Shown: piece by piece, positions 7,647 to 13,127 of the stretch
Numbering within the stretch: the first letter of the stretch is position 1
Layout of the letters: every line of letters begins with the position of its first letter
Assembly (NCBI GenBank): GCA_023228725.1
Contig: JALOAQ010000062.1
Span: forward strand, 1-17,457
Length of the DNA: 17,457 nt
Source of the DNA: Bacteroidales bacterium
Lineage (GTDB): Bacteria; Bacteroidota; Bacteroidia; Bacteroidales; ML635J-15
Direction of reading: 5' to 3'
Program-made: the position numbers and the translations under genes
Notes under the pieces: generated by a model
Told to the model about the DNA's origin: nothing
What the model saw: only the letters and a program-made list of their open reading frames with translations
The model's database searches: none

Positions 7647-8060
7647 CTAAATTATATCTGCTCTATCTTTAATATCGGAAAGTTTTGTGCTTTGAAGGAA
7701 ATTTACAAATTTTAAAGAAAGTTTTTCACATAAGTCTTGTAAATCCCCTAAACCAATTCCTTTAGCGTTTTTATCGTGGCATAGATTATCTAAATCAATT
7801 TTACCACTAATTGCTTCGTAAATTTCTATCAAATAAATTTCATTTGCAGGTTTTTTCAAGAAATAACCACCTGCTGGACCTTTTACAGAATACAATATTT
7901 TTGCTTTTACGAGAATATCAAAAACTTTAAACAAATGATTGGCAGAAGAATTTGTTGATTCTGAAATTTTAGCCACAGTTGCTCTTTCTTTGCTTGCTGC
8001 AATAATTGCTAAACCATGTATTGCTAATATATGTGCCTCGCTTAGTGCTAATATTTTCAT
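7647..8060 (-). CDS. Rrf2 family regulator with reduced cysteine set
   Basis: This 137-residue protein is an Rrf2-type winged-helix regulator: LSEAHILAIHGLAII, a recognition-helix region TNSSANHLFKVFDILVKA (residues 36-53), the wing GPAGGYFLKK (61-70) and the dimerisation helix towards the C-terminus. It is clearly a paralogue of the gene directly upstream, sharing the KILALSEA start, TNSS and GPxGGxFLKK. Only two cysteines remain in the cluster loop, Cys94 and Cys111; the two middle cysteines of the paralogue are lost. It may therefore bind no cluster, a different cofactor, or act as a heterodimer partner. It is the last gene of the hydG unit, 8 bp after the other Rrf2 gene. Function is inferred from family and context. 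Confidence 0.88.
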   Translation of the reverse strand: MKILALSEAHILAIHGLAIIAASKERATVAKISESTNSSANHLFKVFDILVKAKILYSVKGPAGGYFLKKPANEIYLIEIYEAISGKIDLDNLCHDKNAKGIGLGDLQDLCEKLSLKFVNFLQSTKLSDIKDRADII

Positions 8061-8068
8061 TAATTACT

Positions 8069-8503
8069 TTACTTCTTTAATAATACATCCTCGTTGGATA
8101 TATTATTAACCATATCTTGTAAAGTATGTTCACGCATATATGTAATTAATGTTGTACCAATTTCGTAACATATTCCACCCATAAGACAAGAACCAAATGG
8201 ACAAATAGCATTGTCAACCGGACAATCATTTATTTCTACTTTTCCTTCTAAAGCTTCTAAAATATCAATGATTTTTATTTCTGAAGCATCTTTTTTTAGA
8301 AAAAAACCACCACTTGGTCCTCGTGTTGAGCCTATTAAACCGGCTTTCACTAACCTTTGCATTACTTTAGAAGTATGATGCCTCGAAGAGTTTGTAATAT
8401 CAGCAATATCTGTTGCACTTATAGCAAGTTCAGATTTTGCAATTAAAGCCATACCATGAAAAGCAATTGCATTGGCTTCTGATAAAGCAAGAATTTTCGT
8501 CAT
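8069..8503 (-). CDS. Rrf2 family regulator, probably Fe-S binding
   Basis: The 144-residue protein has the Rrf2 winged-helix domain (recognition helix region TNSSRHHTSKVMQRLVKA, residues 37-54; wing GPSGGFFLKK, 62-71). It also has a cysteine-rich loop with Cys94, 101, 106 and 112. Three cysteines in this loop hold the [2Fe-2S] or [4Fe-4S] cluster in IscR, NsrR and RsrR, so this paralogue probably senses Fe-S status, nitric oxide, oxygen or redox state. The fourth cysteine and the C-x6-C-x4-C-x5-C spacing differ from IscR. It lies 3 bp after a TM1266-type gene and 8 bp before a second Rrf2 gene, so it is very likely part of the hydG transcript and may control it. Which cluster or signal it uses cannot be told. 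Confidence 0.9.
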   Translation of the reverse strand: MTKILALSEANAIAFHGMALIAKSELAISATDIADITNSSRHHTSKVMQRLVKAGLIGSTRGPSGGFFLKKDASEIKIIDILEALEGKVEINDCPVDNAICPFGSCLMGGICYEIGTTLITYMREHTLQDMVNNISNEDVLLKK

Positions 8504-8506
8504 TTT

Positions 8507-8743
8507 TTAAATGTTCACGTGTTTATATTCTATTCCTTGAAATTTATTCAAATCTTCTAAAAACAACTCAATTTGAGTTGAATCTCCGGAGAGTTCTAAA
8601 ATAATAATACCACCATTAACAATATTGTGGTTTAAACCTAATCTACTACGAATAATACAACCATATTCTTTAAATAAATTTTGTAATTTATCTGCAACTA
8701 ATTGTGGCTGTTTTACTAAAATGCTAAGTATATTGTATTCCAT
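8507..8743 (-). CDS. TM1266-type hydrogenase-associated small regulator (second copy)
   Basis: The 78-residue protein has the ACT/NikR-C-like ferredoxin fold pattern: strand YNILSILV, a helix VADKLQNLFKEY, strands CIIRSRLGL and GGIIILELSG, a second helix IELFLEDLNKF, and the final strand IEYKHVNI. This matches the TM1266 family, a putative iron-only hydrogenase system regulator found beside hydE, hydF and hydG genes in anaerobes. It sits 2 bp after another member of the same family and 3 bp before an Rrf2 gene. It has no DNA-binding domain, so it probably works through a partner, perhaps as a hetero-oligomer with its neighbour. The ligand is not known. The family call rests on size, fold pattern and the hydG context. 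Confidence 0.75.
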   Translation of the reverse strand: MEYNILSILVKQPQLVADKLQNLFKEYGCIIRSRLGLNHNIVNGGIIILELSGDSTQIELFLEDLNKFQGIEYKHVNI

Positions 8744-8745
8744 AA

Positions 8746-9006
8746 TTATAATTTAAAATTCATTATTTCTGTTTTAATACCACCAATATTATTTAGTTCG
8801 AGAATTAATTGCTTTTCTTGTTCTACTTCTCCTGATAATTCTAAAATTATTAAAGCTTGCCTACTACAAATTTCTGTACTAAGTTCGTGAAATCCAAACC
8901 TTGTTTTAATTATTTTGTTGTAATTGCTCAGAGTTTTTTGTAAAAGCCCGGCTTCTTTTATTCTGTCAGTTATTTTGACAATTACTATATTTAATTCTTT
9001 TTTCAT
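8746..9006 (-). CDS. TM1266-type hydrogenase-associated small regulator (first copy)
   Basis: This 86-residue protein has the same strand-helix-strand-strand-helix-strand pattern as the gene that follows. Shared elements are NIVIVK (versus NILSILV), IIKTRFGFHE (versus IIRSRLGLNH) and LIILELSGE (versus IIILELSGD). It differs in carrying a short insert with a cysteine, STEICSRQ (residues 43-50), between the second and third strands. It begins 3 bp after hydG and is surely co-transcribed with it. The TM1266 family is named for its association with [FeFe]-hydrogenase genes, but its mechanism is not established. Two tandem copies suggest a heterodimer or two different signals. There is no signal peptide; it should be cytoplasmic. 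Confidence 0.75.
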   Translation of the reverse strand: MKKELNIVIVKITDRIKEAGLLQKTLSNYNKIIKTRFGFHELSTEICSRQALIILELSGEVEQEKQLILELNNIGGIKTEIMNFKL

Positions 9007-9009
9007 AAT

Positions 9010-10440
9010 TTAATAATATAAATCGCGTTCACCTAATTTTAATTTCTCAATTTTTTCTTTAATAGAAATTACAAGTTTGGGGTCTTCCATTCTTGCAAGT
9101 TCTTTATCAATTTGTTTCCAGCCTTTTTCTTTAACCTCATCATTAGCATAATCTAATAAATATTCTGTTAAAGTTAAAATTGCATTTGGAGTACAAAAGC
9201 GTTTTATAAATCCCGGTACTGAAAATTCCATAAAATGCTCACCTGTACGTCCTAATCTGTAGCAAGCAGTACAAAATGAAGGAAGATAATCTTTTTCTAA
9301 AAGTTCGTCAATAATTTCGCTTAAAGATCTAGTGTCGTTAATTGCAAATTGTTCTTTATTCAAATCTTGTTCTTCGTTTTGCGAATTTGAGTAAGAACCT
9401 AGCTCTAATTTTGTACCACCATCAATTTGCGAAACACCAAAACGCATAACCTCATCTCTTACTTCAGCTGATTCGCGTGCTGTTAAAATCAAACCTGTAT
9501 ATGGAACTGCAAGTCGGAGGATGGCAATAAGTCTAACAAATTCTTCGTCTGAAACCAAATATTTTTCATCTATACATAATCCTGAAGCATCTTTTATTCT
9601 TGGAAATGAAATTGTGTGAGGACCGACATTATAGCATGCTTCAAAATGGTTAGTATGGCGAACCAAAGCTAAAACTTCAAAACGCCAATCATATAATCCA
9701 AATAAAGCACCAATTCCAACATCATCTAAACCCGCTTCTTGGGCTCTATCCAAAGATGTTAATCTGTAGTCATAATCACTTTTAGGACCAGAAACATGAT
9801 ATTTATGGTAAGTCTCTTTATGATAAGTTTCTTGAAAAACTTGATAAGTTCCTATTCCTGATCGCTGAACTGTTCTAAAACCTTCAATATCAAGCGGAGC
9901 TGCATTTATATTTACACGTCTGATTTCGCCTCTACCTTTTTTAACGCTATAAGCCAAACGCACAGTATGTGCAATATATTCAGGATTATAAGAATCGTGT
10001 TCGCCATAAACTAAAATTAAACGCTTTTGTCCATTGTCTTCTAAAGCTTCAATTTCTTTTATAATCTCTTGGTCGTTTAAAGTTTTCCTGTTTGCATCTT
10101 TGTTTGAAGCTCTAAAACCACAATAAAGGCAATTGTTTTTACATTTATTTCCGACATAAAGTGGAGCAAAAAGTACAATACGGTTTCCATAAATTTTTTC
10201 TTTCAGTTCACGGGCACCGTCTTTTATAGCTTGAATTAATTCAGGAGAATCTGCATTTATTAAAATTGCTGTTTCTCTAAGATTTAATCTGTTTTTATTT
10301 AAAGATTTTTCTATTACTGCTAATACGTCTTCTTTTGAAGGATTTTTTGTTTCTTTTAAATAGCCTTCAATTTCATCATTATCAATAAAAGACTTCATTC
10401 TTTCATCTTTTATTTGGTATTTTTCCGGTACAAATTTCAT
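9010..10440 (-). CDS. hydG: [FeFe]-hydrogenase H-cluster maturase HydG
   Basis: HydG is a radical-SAM tyrosine lyase that makes the CO and cyanide ligands of the [FeFe]-hydrogenase H-cluster from tyrosine, giving an Fe(CO)2(CN) synthon. The 476-residue protein has the radical-SAM motif as Cys100, Cys104 and Cys107 (CKNNCLYC). It also has the HydG-specific C-terminal motif Cys390, Cys393 and Cys416 (CTAC with 22 residues to the next Cys), which holds the auxiliary cluster. This C-terminal motif separates HydG from the thiamine enzyme ThiH. Other family stretches are FAPLYVGNKC, YGEHDSYNPEYIA, QVFQETYHKETYH and FCTACYRLGRTGEHFM. It leads a five-gene unit with spacings of 3, 2, 3 and 8 bp that includes two TM1266-type and two Rrf2 genes. 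HydE, HydF and the hydrogenase itself are not in the window. No Shine-Dalgarno is present; the leader is A/T-rich. Confidence 0.95.
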   Translation of the reverse strand: MKFVPEKYQIKDERMKSFIDNDEIEGYLKETKNPSKEDVLAVIEKSLNKNRLNLRETAILINADSPELIQAIKDGARELKEKIYGNRIVLFAPLYVGNKCKNNCLYCGFRASNKDANRKTLNDQEIIKEIEALEDNGQKRLILVYGEHDSYNPEYIAHTVRLAYSVKKGRGEIRRVNINAAPLDIEGFRTVQRSGIGTYQVFQETYHKETYHKYHVSGPKSDYDYRLTSLDRAQEAGLDDVGIGALFGLYDWRFEVLALVRHTNHFEACYNVGPHTISFPRIKDASGLCIDEKYLVSDEEFVRLIAILRLAVPYTGLILTARESAEVRDEVMRFGVSQIDGGTKLELGSYSNSQNEEQDLNKEQFAINDTRSLSEIIDELLEKDYLPSFCTACYRLGRTGEHFMEFSVPGFIKRFCTPNAILTLTEYLLDYANDEVKEKGWKQIDKELARMEDPKLVISIKEKIEKLKLGERDLYY

Positions 10441-10633
10441 TTTATTATTTTTTAAATCATTTTAACTATATGTGTATTTTATTTTTTAAGTTTTGAATTT
10501 TACATAGCATTATTATTTTAGAATATTTTTAAATTAGACCTTAATAATTAAATTTTAACAAAATTACAAATAAAAAGTTTAATTTTAGCCAAAAAAATAA
10601 TGTTAAAGAGTATAAATCTAATTTAATTATATT
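10441..10633. promoter_or_regulatory. Divergent promoter region between hydG and rubrerythrin
   Basis: This 193-bp, extremely AT-rich gap must hold the promoters for both divergent genes. The only clean Bacteroidota -7 match I see for hydG is TAATTTTG on the minus strand (10566-10559), which would leave a leader of about 110 bases. No convincing element was found for the rubrerythrin gene. I see no long inverted repeat that could be an Rrf2 operator, though such sites are weakly conserved and hard to spot in this composition. Confidence 0.4.
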
Positions 10634-11209
10634 ATGAGTATTATTGGAACTAAAACGGAACAAAATTTGTTAAAATCATTTGCGGGTGAATCTCAAGCTC
10701 GCGGACGTTACACAATGTTTGCAAAAGCAGCTCAAAAAGAAGGTTTTGAGCAAATTGCAGGAATTTTTATGGAAACTGCTGAGCAAGAGTTTCAGCATGC
10801 TAAAACTTTTTTTAATTATTTAGAATCCGGCGAAAATCTTGAAATTACAGCAATGTACCCTGCCGGAAAAGTTGGTACAACTGCCGAAAACCTTAAAGCT
10901 GCAGCAATGGGCGAAAATGAAGAATGGGAAGAATTATATCCCGAATTTGCTAAAATTGCCGAAGAAGAAGGATTTAAAAATATTGCCGTTTCTTTTAAAA
11001 TGATTGCAAAAGTAGAAGCTGAGCACGAAAAACGCTTCCTTAAACTTTTAGAAAATTTAGAAAATAATCAAGTTTTTGAAAAACAAGAAGAAGTAGAATG
11101 GATGTGTCGTAAATGTGGATATGTGCATAAAGGCAAAAAAGCTCCTAAGGCATGCCCAGCTTGTAAACACCCAGAATCTTATTTCGAAATTCACGCATTG
11201 AATTATTAG
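10634..11209 (+). CDS. Rubrerythrin
   Basis: Rubrerythrin is a cytoplasmic peroxidase of anaerobes that reduces hydrogen peroxide at a diiron site, using electrons delivered through a rubredoxin-like centre. The 191-residue protein has the usual length. The ferritin-like half carries the metal-ligand pattern: Glu19 in FAGESQARGRY, Glu52/His55 in EFQH, Glu94 and Glu97 in GENEEW, and Glu128/His131 in EAEH. The C-terminal rubredoxin domain has Cys158/Cys161 (CRKC) and Cys174/Cys177 (CPAC). All ligands appear intact, so the enzyme should be functional. It is a single-gene unit ending in a strong hairpin terminator. It is divergent from hydG, which fits protection of oxygen-sensitive metalloenzymes, but shared control is only an inference. 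Confidence 0.96.
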   Translation: MSIIGTKTEQNLLKSFAGESQARGRYTMFAKAAQKEGFEQIAGIFMETAEQEFQHAKTFFNYLESGENLEITAMYPAGKVGTTAENLKAAAMGENEEWEELYPEFAKIAEEEGFKNIAVSFKMIAKVEAEHEKRFLKLLENLENNQVFEKQEEVEWMCRKCGYVHKGKKAPKACPACKHPESYFEIHALNY

Positions 11210-11214
11210 AAAAT

Positions 11215-11250
11215 AAAAAAACCGATTTAAATAAATAAATCGGTTTTTTT
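11215..11250. terminator. Bidirectional hairpin terminator
   Basis: ACCGATTTA (11221-11229) pairs exactly with TAAATCGGT (11236-11244) around a 6-base loop. The stem is flanked by A6 (11215-11220) and a run of T (11244-11251), which extend the pairing and give a U tract on both strands. It sits between the convergent rubrerythrin (+) and DUF5606 (-) genes and can end both transcripts. Confidence 0.9.
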
Positions 11251-11253
11251 TAT

Positions 11254-11709
11254 TTATTCACTTGCTTTATCGTTTTCCGTATTTTCAGCAGCTTTGTCTA
11301 TTTCTTCACTTTCAGTTTTAATATTTTCCTTTACGAGTATCTTATGCTCAATTAAGCTATTATACCAGTTTGTGAGTTTTTTAATGTCAGAAATATAAAC
11401 TCTATCTTTGTCATAATCCGGAAGTACAGACTCCAACATTTGAGAAAGATCAGTATTTGAAACTTTGCCTTGTAAAATAGTTTCACCATTAAATTTTTCA
11501 AACATTTTAACAAAAACATCACGCAAGGAAATGTCTTCATCATTTGTATAAATAGCAACATCTGAAAGTGTACTAATTCTTGCGCTAGCAAAAGCAGGCA
11601 TGCGTTTACCTGTGTTTAACGATTCTACAATAACGCTATTACTAGCCTTAGAAATTAATTTAAAAAGACCCTGTTGGCCCGAAATTGATAATATTCCATC
11701 TAAAAACAT
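11254..11709 (-). CDS. DUF5606 domain protein
   Basis: The 151-residue protein begins with the Bacteroidota DUF5606 signature: ILSISGQQGLFKLISKA, VIVESLNTGKRMPAF, RISTLSDVAIYT and the acidic DEDISLRDVF segment. A predicted helical region follows (residues about 85-120), and the tail from about residue 128 is highly acidic and probably disordered (ESEEIDKAAENTENDKASE). There is no signal peptide or membrane segment. The N-terminal part looks like a small beta-barrel domain that could bind nucleic acid or ribosomal partners, but the function of the family is not established. It converges on the rubrerythrin gene and lies downstream of the translation operon terminator, so it is probably a separate unit with its own promoter in the 142 bp upstream. 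Confidence 0.82.
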   Translation of the reverse strand: MFLDGILSISGQQGLFKLISKASNSVIVESLNTGKRMPAFASARISTLSDVAIYTNDEDISLRDVFVKMFEKFNGETILQGKVSNTDLSQMLESVLPDYDKDRVYISDIKKLTNWYNSLIEHKILVKENIKTESEEIDKAAENTENDKASE

Positions 11710-11851
11710 AAATTCAAAATTTAAAAATACAAAAATAGTATTTGTATTTAATTACAAAAATTTATTTTTAAATAATGCAATTATAATGCCGAAGATTTTT
11801 AGATAATAATTAAGTTTTATTGTTTGTGTATGAATTTATTTTTTATTTAAT

Positions 11852-11883
11852 AAAAAAAACCGTTTGTGTTGGCAAACGGTTTT
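11852..11883 (-). terminator. Terminator of the thrS-infC-rpmI-rplT operon
   Basis: The arms AAAACCGTTTG (11856-11866) and CAAACGGTTTT (11873-11883) are perfectly complementary around a 6-base loop. The A run at 11852-11859 becomes a U tract on the minus-strand transcript. It starts 22 bp after the rplT stop codon, which is the right place to end the operon. Confidence 0.88.
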
Positions 11884-11905
11884 ATATCCCAGTAAATTTT
11901 CAATA

Positions 11906-12250
11906 TTATTTTAGTTTTTTACAAACAGCTTCAAAAGCTTTAGGGTGGTTCATTGCTAAATCAGCTAAAACCTTTCTGTTAAGCTCGATATTGTTTGCAT
12001 GAATTTTACCCATAAATTGAGAATAACTCATTCCATTGAGGCGAGCACCTGCATTAATACGCTGTATCCATAATGCTCTAAAATTTCTCTTTTTAGTTTT
12101 TCTATCTCTGTAAGCATAAGTAAGTCCTTTCTCGTAAGCATTTTTTGCTACTGTCCAAACATTACTTCTTGCTCCAAAATAACCTTTTGTTTGCTTTAGA
12201 ACTCTTCTTCTTTTGTTTCTAGCAGCAACTACATTTACACTTCTTGGCAT
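11906..12250 (-). CDS. rplT: 50S ribosomal protein L20 (bL20)
   Basis: L20 is an early assembly protein of the large ribosomal subunit that binds 23S rRNA. The 114-residue protein is full length. It has the long basic N-terminal helix (MPRSVNVVAARNKRRRVLK, then GYFGARSNVWTVA) and the globular half with ALWIQRINAGARLNGMSYSQF and ELNRKVLADLA. It is the last gene of the operon, 81 bp after rpmI and just before a terminator. In several bacteria L20 represses its own operon by binding the mRNA; I see no clear rRNA-like fold in the 81-bp spacer. Confidence 0.97.
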   Translation of the reverse strand: MPRSVNVVAARNKRRRVLKQTKGYFGARSNVWTVAKNAYEKGLTYAYRDRKTKKRNFRALWIQRINAGARLNGMSYSQFMGKIHANNIELNRKVLADLAMNHPKAFEAVCKKLK

Positions 12251-12331
12251 AATTTTAATTTTTGCGAATGTATAGCGTTCTTTTTACAGAATCTTCCGGC
12301 TATAACACTCTGATTAATACTAATTTAAAAT

Positions 12332-12529
12332 TTACTTCATTCCCAAACACAACAATATGTTTTTTCTATCAGTATCTGCTACTGTTGTTGTGTGAGTTAA
12401 TGCTCTTTTACGTTTTGTTGCTTTTTTTGTCAAAATATGACTTTTATAAGCATGTTTTCTTTTAATTTTACCTGTACCGGTTAAAGAAAATCTTTTCTTA
12501 GCTCCGGATTTTGTCTTCATTTTTGGCAT
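12332..12529 (-). CDS. rpmI: 50S ribosomal protein L35 (bL35)
   Basis: L35 is a small basic protein of the large ribosomal subunit. The 65-residue sequence shows the family pattern MPKMKTKSGAKKRFSLTGTG, then KIKRKHAYKSHIL, a KKATKRKRAL segment and the end motif DRKNILLCLGMK. It lies 26 bp after infC and 81 bp before rplT, the standard order. The leader is A-rich without a Shine-Dalgarno sequence. Confidence 0.97.
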   Translation of the reverse strand: MPKMKTKSGAKKRFSLTGTGKIKRKHAYKSHILTKKATKRKRALTHTTTVADTDRKNILLCLGMK

Positions 12530-12555
12530 CGCTTCAAATTTTTTTAATTAAGTTA

Positions 12556-13110
12556 TTATTTTTTTTTACTGGGTTTCGGTGAAAGTAGAATTTGCATTCT
12601 TTTTCCTTCAAGTTTAGGCAATTGATCAACCTTAGCGTACTCTTCTAAGTCTTGGGCTAATTTTAATAATAAAATTTCGCCTTGTTCTTTATATAATATA
12701 GAACGACCTTTAAAAAATACAAATGCCCTAACTTTATTTCCTTCTTCCAAGAATTTTTGAGCATGTTTAAGTTTAAAACTGTAATCATGTTCGTCTGTAT
12801 TTGGACCAAAACGAATATCTTTAATAGTTACTTTTACAGCCTTACTTTGCATTTCTTTCTGTCTCTTTTTTTGTTGGTACAAAAACTTTTGATAGTCAAT
12901 GATTTTACATACGGGTGGCTCTGCATTTGGCGATATTTCTACCAAATCTAAGTCTAAATTATCAGCTAATTCCAAAGCCTCGCGTAAACTCACTATACCT
13001 TGTTTATCAATGTTGTCGCCAACTAAACGAACAAATGGAGCACGTATATATTTATTAATTTTATGCTCATCTTGTTTTTTGTTCCTCGAAAAATTTCTTC
13101 TTTTTTCTAT
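12556..13110 (-). CDS. infC: Translation initiation factor IF-3
   Basis: IF-3 binds the 30S subunit, keeps it from joining 50S early and checks the start codon and initiator tRNA. The first ATG/GTG-type codon in frame is a GTG at 12993, which would cut off the conserved N-terminal motif. Reading upstream in frame adds HKINKYIRAPFVRLVGDN, the standard IF-3 opening, and then reaches a stop at 13116-13114. The only sensible start between them is ATA at 13110-13108, 8 bases after GAGGAGG. This gives 184 residues, normal for the family. Further motifs are DLDLVEISPNAEPPVCKIIDY and, in the C-terminal domain, DIRFGPNTDEHDY and RSILYKEQG. An unusual AUU-type start codon is known for infC and lets IF-3 control its own level. 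The gene starts 17 bp after the thrS stop. Confidence 0.93.
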   Translation of the reverse strand: MEKRRNFSRNKKQDEHKINKYIRAPFVRLVGDNIDKQGIVSLREALELADNLDLDLVEISPNAEPPVCKIIDYQKFLYQQKKRQKEMQSKAVKVTIKDIRFGPNTDEHDYSFKLKHAQKFLEEGNKVRAFVFFKGRSILYKEQGEILLLKLAQDLEEYAKVDQLPKLEGKRMQILLSPKPSKKK

Positions 13111-13118
13111 AACTTAAA

Positions 13119-13125
13119 CCTCCTC
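13119..13125 (-). promoter_or_regulatory. Strong Shine-Dalgarno sequence of infC
   Basis: GAGGAGG lies on the minus strand between the thrS stop codon and the infC ATA start, 8 bases before the start. None of the other genes whose leaders I examined has such a site, in line with the limited use of Shine-Dalgarno pairing in Bacteroidota. The site decides the start codon of infC. Confidence 0.85.
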
Positions 13126-13127
13126 TT

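Noticed and set aside
7572..7651. Regularly spaced repeats as a CRISPR array
   Set aside because: The units are 16 bp and directly adjacent, with no unique spacers, and no cas genes are present; this is a simple tandem repeat.
11600..12002. Plus-strand small open frames around 11600-11806 and 11820-12002
   Set aside because: They run antisense to the DUF5606 and rplT genes and across a terminator hairpin, with low-complexity translations; no family resemblance.
12556..12993. IF-3 starting at the GTG at 12993
   Set aside because: It would remove the conserved N-terminal IF-3 motif, which is intact in the same frame upstream and is preceded by a well-placed Shine-Dalgarno sequence and ATA codon.
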